Assembly: GCA_026987225.1 (NCBI GenBank)
Contig: JALSNB010000085.1
Coordinates: 1 to 8,342, forward strand
DNA: 8,342 nucleotides
Direction: 5' to 3'
Source: Caldisericaceae bacterium
GTDB lineage: Bacteria > Caldisericota > Caldisericia > Caldisericales > Caldisericaceae
Of the stretch, positions 4,585 through 8,342 are shown piece by piece (position 1 is the first letter of the stretch; each line of letters starts with the position of its first letter). Both the position numbers and the translations under genes were made by a program. The notes below the pieces were generated by a model. The model was not told the DNA's origin. It did not search any database and saw nothing but the letters and a program-made list of their open reading frames with translations.

Positions 4585-7044
4585 ATGAAAAAATACGATT
4601 TTTTAGCAATCCAAACTAAATGGCAAAAATATTGGGAAGAACATGATTTTTATCGGGCTGAAGATTTTTCGGATAAGCCCAAATATTATATTCTTGTAAT
4701 GTTTCCTTACCCTTCCGGGTCGGGTTTGCATGTAGGTCATTGCCGTAACTACATACCTGCAGATGTTATTGCACGTTATAAAAGAATGAAGGGGTTTAAT
4801 GTGCTCCATCCGATTGGTTACGATGCATTCGGCCTGCCTGCGGAAAACTATGCCATTCAAAAGGGTATTTCGCCGAAAATCGTTACTGAGAAAAATATCA
4901 ACACATTCAGAAAACAGCTCAAAATGTTAGGTTTGTCCTATGACTGGCACAGAGAAATTAATACCTCGGATCCTAAATATTATAAATGGACCGAGTGGTT
5001 TTTTGAACTTTTATTCAAAAGAGGGCTTGCATATGAAAGCGTGAGCTCGGAATGGTGGTGTCCGCATTGCAAAACAATTCTTGCAAACGAACAGGTAATT
5101 GACGGAAAGTGTTGGAGATGCGGAACTCCGGTTGTAAAGAAAGAGCTCAAGGAATGGTTTTTCAAAATTACGGATTATGCGGATCAGTTACTTGAGGATC
5201 TAAACAAAATTGATTGGCCAGAAAGAATTAAATCCATGCAGAGAAATTGGATCGGGAAAAGCAAAGGAGCTGAAATTGATTTTAAGGCTTTCGATCCTGC
5301 AAATAACGAATACAAAATACCGGTTTTTACGACACGAATCGACACTATATTCGGTGTGACTTTTCTTGTTCTTGCGCCTGAACACCCGCTTGTTGACAAA
5401 CTTACCACACCGGATAACAAAGAAAGCGTTCGAAACTACGTGGAACAGGCCAAACGAAAAAGAGAAATTGACAGGCTCTCCACGGAAAAAGAAAAGACAG
5501 GTGTTTTTACGGGGAGTTTTGCAGTAAACCCTCTTAACGGTGAAAGAGTCCCCATATACGTTGGAGATTATGTTGTTTATAGCTACGGCACCGGTGCGGT
5601 GATGGGTGTTCCCGCTCATGATTCACGAGATTTTACTTTTGCAAAGAAACACAACATACCGATTAAACAGGTGATCAGTCCGAACGGTGAGGAAACGGAG
5701 CTTGAAGAAGCTTACACCGAGGACGGGATTTTGATAAATTCCGGGCAGTTTAGCGGCTTGAATAGTAAAGAAGCACGCGAGAAACTGACCGAATACATAG
5801 AGAAAAACGGTATAGGGCGAGGAGTTGTGAGATATCATATCAGAGATTGGATTATTTCAAGGCAGAGATATTGGGGTGCTCCTATTCCTATTATTCACTG
5901 TCCGGAGCATGGTGCTGTTCCTGTGCCGGAAAAGGACTTGCCTGTTTTGCTTCCCGATGAAGTCGATTTTTCTCCGAGAGATACCGGTGAATCCCCGCTT
6001 GCAAACGATCCTGATTTTGTTAATACTGTGTGTCCGATATGCGGAAAGCCGTCCAAACGCGAAACCGATACCCAAGATGGTTTTGCATGTTCGTCCTGGT
6101 ATTTTCTCCGTTATGCCGACCCTGATAATGAAAATGCACCTTTCGACAGAAAAAAAGTCGATTATTGGCTTCCGGTGGATCTCTATATCGGCGGTGCGGA
6201 GCACGCAGTGATGCATCTTTTATATTCACGTTTTTACACGCATGTTATGTATGATGCGGGATTGATCGGTTTCAAAGAACCTTTCAAAAAATTGTTAAAT
6301 CAAGGGATGATTTTAGGGCCTGATCATCAAAAGATGAGTAAGTCCAAAGGTAATGTTATCAATCCCGACGATGTAATTAAACAGTACGGAACCGATACGT
6401 TGAGGGCTTACATTTTATTTATAGGGCCCTTTGATACTGATGCTGCGTGGAGCACCGAAGGCATAAACGGCGTACATCGTTTCATTAACAGGTTCTGGAA
6501 TTTGTTCAATATAGTGATTGAAAACAAAACTCCTTACAGAAGCGAAAAGGAAAAAGAAATTGCAATTGTTACTGACAAATGGATTCAAAAAATTACTTCA
6601 CAGATGGAAAGCTACAAGTTTAATACGATGTTGAGCAGTTTTATGGAGTGGTTGAATTATCTCAACAAGCTCTACAGTGAAGATCAGAAAATCGTTGGTG
6701 CAAAAGCGTTCAGGGAAGCCGTGGAAACGTTTGTATTGATGATTGCTCCCGCTACCCCTCATGTCTCTGAGGAATTGTGGCACATGCTCGGTCATAAGGA
6801 TAGTGTGCATCTTTCGAAATGGCCGGAGCCAAAAGGTATTTACAAAGAGGAATATACGGAAATTGTCATAGAGGTAAACGGTAAAGTAAGAGATAAAGTT
6901 AAGGTTTCCAAAGGTATCTCCGAAGACGAGGTAAAAGATATTGCATTCAACAGTGCGAAAGTAAATAAATTTTTGAAGGGTAAAGAAATTGCAAAAGTAA
7001 TTTTTGTTAAGGATAGATTACTCAATATTGTTTTAAAAAAATAA
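4585..7044 (+). CDS. leuS: leucyl-tRNA synthetase
   Basis: An 819-residue class Ia synthetase that charges tRNA-Leu, full length for bacterial LeuS (about 800-870). In order (numbered from the ATG at 4585): HIGH-type HVGH (49-52) after FPYPSGSG; a zinc module with C159, C162, C176 and C179 (CPHC...CWRCG); the CP1 editing domain with the threonine-rich TTRIDTIFG (249-257) and GTGAVMGVPAHDSRD (336-349), whose Asp binds the amino group of misacylated adenosine; a second Cys pair CPIC (483-486); the leucine-specific DxxxGGxEHA-like DLYIGGAEHA (532-541); KMSKS (583-587); the anticodon-binding helical domain; and a C-terminal domain with EVNGKVRDK (763-771). All catalytic and editing motifs are intact. 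The usual TTRPD is TTRID here. It is preceded by tRNA-Ala and followed after 45 nt by rpmF. Confidence 0.98.
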   Translation: MKKYDFLAIQTKWQKYWEEHDFYRAEDFSDKPKYYILVMFPYPSGSGLHVGHCRNYIPADVIARYKRMKGFNVLHPIGYDAFGLPAENYAIQKGISPKIVTEKNINTFRKQLKMLGLSYDWHREINTSDPKYYKWTEWFFELLFKRGLAYESVSSEWWCPHCKTILANEQVIDGKCWRCGTPVVKKELKEWFFKITDYADQLLEDLNKIDWPERIKSMQRNWIGKSKGAEIDFKAFDPANNEYKIPVFTTRIDTIFGVTFLVLAPEHPLVDKLTTPDNKESVRNYVEQAKRKREIDRLSTEKEKTGVFTGSFAVNPLNGERVPIYVGDYVVYSYGTGAVMGVPAHDSRDFTFAKKHNIPIKQVISPNGEETELEEAYTEDGILINSGQFSGLNSKEAREKLTEYIEKNGIGRGVVRYHIRDWIISRQRYWGAPIPIIHCPEHGAVPVPEKDLPVLLPDEVDFSPRDTGESPLANDPDFVNTVCPICGKPSKRETDTQDGFACSSWYFLRYADPDNENAPFDRKKVDYWLPVDLYIGGAEHAVMHLLYSRFYTHVMYDAGLIGFKEPFKKLLNQGMILGPDHQKMSKSKGNVINPDDVIKQYGTDTLRAYILFIGPFDTDAAWSTEGINGVHRFINRFWNLFNIVIENKTPYRSEKEKEIAIVTDKWIQKITSQMESYKFNTMLSSFMEWLNYLNKLYSEDQKIVGAKAFREAVETFVLMIAPATPHVSEELWHMLGHKDSVHLSKWPEPKGIYKEEYTEIVIEVNGKVRDKVKVSKGISEDEVKDIAFNSAKVNKFLKGKEIAKVIFVKDRLLNIVLKK

Positions 7045-7055
7045 AGGTGTATAAT
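7028..7055 (+). promoter_or_regulatory. possible internal promoter for rpmF-plsX
   Basis: A perfect TATAAT (7050-7055) lies in the leuS-rpmF gap, 16 nt after a poor TTGTTT (7028-7033, three of six matches) within the end of leuS. Transcription would start near 7062, ahead of the rpmF Shine-Dalgarno AGAGGAG (7073-7079). No terminator was seen after leuS, so rpmF could also be read from upstream. Confidence 0.4.
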
Positions 7056-7089
7056 GAAACTTTTAATAAATGAGAGGAGTTGATAAGAA

Positions 7090-7293
7090 ATGGCAAATCC
7101 AAAAAAGAAAACAACGAAAAGCAAAAAAGGTATGAGGCAATGGAAGGAAAAGATAAATTCGCCGAATCTGGTAGAATGTCCACATTGCCACCATCTCATA
7201 CTTCCGCATCATGTGTGTCCTTATTGCGGATACTATGAGGGCAGGCCTGTAATTACCGTTGAAAAGAAAAAGAAGAAAGAGAAAGCCGCATAA
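7090..7293 (+). CDS. rpmF: 50S ribosomal protein L32
   Basis: A 67-residue basic protein with the classic bL32 layout: N-terminal MANPKKKTTKSKKGMRQ, then a zinc ribbon C30-PH-C33 and C43-PY-C46 followed by GYYEGRPVI. All four zinc ligands are kept (the zinc-binding, C+ form). It is a little longer than the usual 56-60 residues because of a Lys-rich tail from about residue 59. Part of the large ribosomal subunit near the peptidyl-transferase region. The start follows AGAGGAG with about 10 nt spacing. In many bacteria rpmF lies between yceD (DUF177) and plsX; here plsX follows as usual, but leuS occupies the upstream place and no yceD is present. Confidence 0.97.
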   Translation: MANPKKKTTKSKKGMRQWKEKINSPNLVECPHCHHLILPHHVCPYCGYYEGRPVITVEKKKKKEKAA

Positions 7294-8310
7294 ATGAGGA
7301 TTGCTCTGGATGGAATGGGGGGTGACTATGCCCCCCGTGAAATTATAAAGGGCGCAGTTGAAGCCCTAAAAGAGTTAAAAGATCTGTATATTATCGTAAC
7401 CGGCAATGAAAATAGCATAAGGGAAGAACTTTCAAAATTTCCTGACGAACTTACGGACAGGATCTCGATTTATCCTACGGAACAGGTAATTACAATGCAC
7501 GATCACCCCAAAGATGCTTTGCTTATGAAGAAGAAATCGTCGCTTTACAAGGCGGTTGAGCTGGTAAAAGAGGGTGATGCCGCAGGTGTTGTAAGTGCTG
7601 GAAATACCGGTGCTCAGATGGCTATTTCCCTTTTTGTTCTCGGAAGAATAAAAGGTATATTGAGGCCTGCCATTGCCGTTCCGCTCCCGTATCCGAACGG
7701 GAAGATGGGCATACTTATAGATGGTGGGGCAAACGCGGATTGTAATGAAAAAATACTAACCCAGTTTGCTTTGCTTGGCAAAGTATACCTTGAGAATATC
7801 ATAGGAAGAGAGGTTTCCATAGGACTTCTCAATATAGGGGCCGAAAGAGAGAAAGGTTCCAAGCTCGCTCAAAAAACTTACGAAATCCTTGAAAAAACAT
7901 TTCCCAATTTTAGTGGGAATGTCGAGGGTAATGAACTGCTCATGGGAAAAACGGATGTTATAGTGACGGACGGATTCACAGGAAACATTGCACTTAAATC
8001 CATAGAAGGTGTTGCCGAACGTATTCTTGATGCATTCAGAGTCGAATTAAAGAAGAGCAAAACTGCGGCTGTCGGTGCGCTCCTTATGAAAAGCAGCCTG
8101 AAAAATGTTTTTAAACAGTTTGATTACGAAACGTTCGGTGGCTCTCCGCTTCTCGGTGTGAACGGTATTTCTATTATCGCTCACGGCAGATCGTCTTTTC
8201 TTGCAATAAAGAACGCCATAAAAATGTGCTATAAAATGGAAACCGAACATGTTTTGGAAAAAACGATAGAACAACTGAATAATGAAGAAGATTTTGAAGG
8301 GAATAATTGA
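7294..8310 (+). CDS. plsX: phosphate acyltransferase PlsX
   Basis: A 338-residue peripheral membrane enzyme that converts acyl-ACP and phosphate to acyl-phosphate, the donor used by PlsY in the first acylation of glycerol-3-phosphate. Family motifs run from end to end: DGMGGDYAP (6-14), SAGNTGA (101-107), RPAIA (124-128), DGGAN (143-147), LLNIGAEREKG (178-188), GNVEGNE (208-214), DVIVTDGFTGNIALKS (221-236) and YETFGGSPLLGVNG (278-291). Length is normal for the family (330-350). The ATG directly abuts the rpmF stop (TAAATG); only a purine-rich AGAGAAAG lies upstream, so termination-reinitiation coupling with rpmF is likely. It is the canonical rpmF-plsX pair. Confidence 0.98.
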   Translation: MRIALDGMGGDYAPREIIKGAVEALKELKDLYIIVTGNENSIREELSKFPDELTDRISIYPTEQVITMHDHPKDALLMKKKSSLYKAVELVKEGDAAGVVSAGNTGAQMAISLFVLGRIKGILRPAIAVPLPYPNGKMGILIDGGANADCNEKILTQFALLGKVYLENIIGREVSIGLLNIGAEREKGSKLAQKTYEILEKTFPNFSGNVEGNELLMGKTDVIVTDGFTGNIALKSIEGVAERILDAFRVELKKSKTAAVGALLMKSSLKNVFKQFDYETFGGSPLLGVNGISIIAHGRSSFLAIKNAIKMCYKMETEHVLEKTIEQLNNEEDFEGNN

Positions 8311-8342
8311 GGAGAAATTAAGTAAATTAGAAAATCTTTTGG
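8282..8342 (+). CDS. start of an unidentified gene, truncated by the window edge
   Basis: An open frame begins at ATG 8282, inside the last codons of plsX in another frame (29-nt overlap), and runs to the window end. The 20 visible residues begin MKKILKGIIEEK and end LSKLENLL. Too little remains to identify it. The ending LxKLExLL followed by G is compatible with the N-terminus of RNase III (rnc), a gene found after plsX in some bacteria, but that is a guess. There is no strong ribosome binding site before the ATG. A GAGGAG at 8309-8314 is coding in this frame, and no ATG or GTG follows it before the edge. Confidence 0.4.
   Translation, partial: MKKILKGIIEEKLSKLENLL

Noticed and set aside
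5200..6216. Several open frames opposite or out of frame with leuS, up to about 139 codons
   Set aside because: All are within an intact leuS coding for recognised motifs across its length; none resembles a known protein.
1..8342. CRISPR array, transposon, prophage or integron
   Set aside because: No regularly spaced repeats, transposase, integrase, att-like duplications or base-composition shift were seen.

Overview
The window is a stretch of a bacterial chromosome, AT-rich (roughly 40% G+C by eye), densely packed and apparently vertically inherited core sequence. The bacterial assignment rests on the bacterial-type LeuS, ribosomal protein L32, PlsX and UppP, on a CCA-encoding tRNA gene, and on strong GGAGG-type ribosome binding sites. 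Some proteins (the macrodomain, the RNase H) resemble the archaeal/thermophile branches of their families, but the sequence does not allow a genus or phylum to be named. No mobile element, CRISPR array, prophage or toxin system was seen.

Layout from left to right. (1) Positions 83-1764, minus strand: a tight four-gene operon read leftward, in the order DJ-1/PfpI-family protein, macrodomain protein, RNase HI-family protein, small basic zinc-ribbon protein. Junctions are +2 nt, an 8-nt overlap and +2 nt. (2) Positions 1765-1859: a divergent promoter region with a 9-bp inverted repeat that places a -10-like TAAAAT facing each way. (3) Positions 1860-3942, plus strand: uppP (undecaprenyl-diphosphatase) overlapped by 8 nt by a HemN/HemW-like radical SAM gene. 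(4) Positions 3939-4391, minus strand: a RidA-family gene, convergent with the radical SAM gene; the two stop codons share one TTAA. (5) Positions 4392-4487: a second divergent promoter region. (6) Positions 4488-8342, plus strand: tRNA-Ala(GGC), leuS, rpmF, plsX and the start of one more gene, with no convincing terminator between them.

The right half is housekeeping: a tRNA, an aminoacyl-tRNA synthetase, a ribosomal protein and the first enzyme of the PlsX/PlsY phospholipid route. UppP recycles the lipid carrier for cell-wall synthesis. The left operon and ridA look like maintenance functions: a possible deglycase/chaperone/protease-like DJ-1 protein, an ADP-ribose-processing macrodomain, an RNase H and an imine/enamine deaminase. 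That shared theme is inference.

No obviously new system was found. The points most worth a second look are an Asn in UppP where the family usually has a His, the DJ-1/macrodomain/RNase H/zinc-ribbon operon with its unassigned small protein, the tRNA-Ala gene 21 nt ahead of leuS with a T6 tract between them, and a nearly identical promoter-plus-ribosome-binding-site module in front of both pfpI and ridA.
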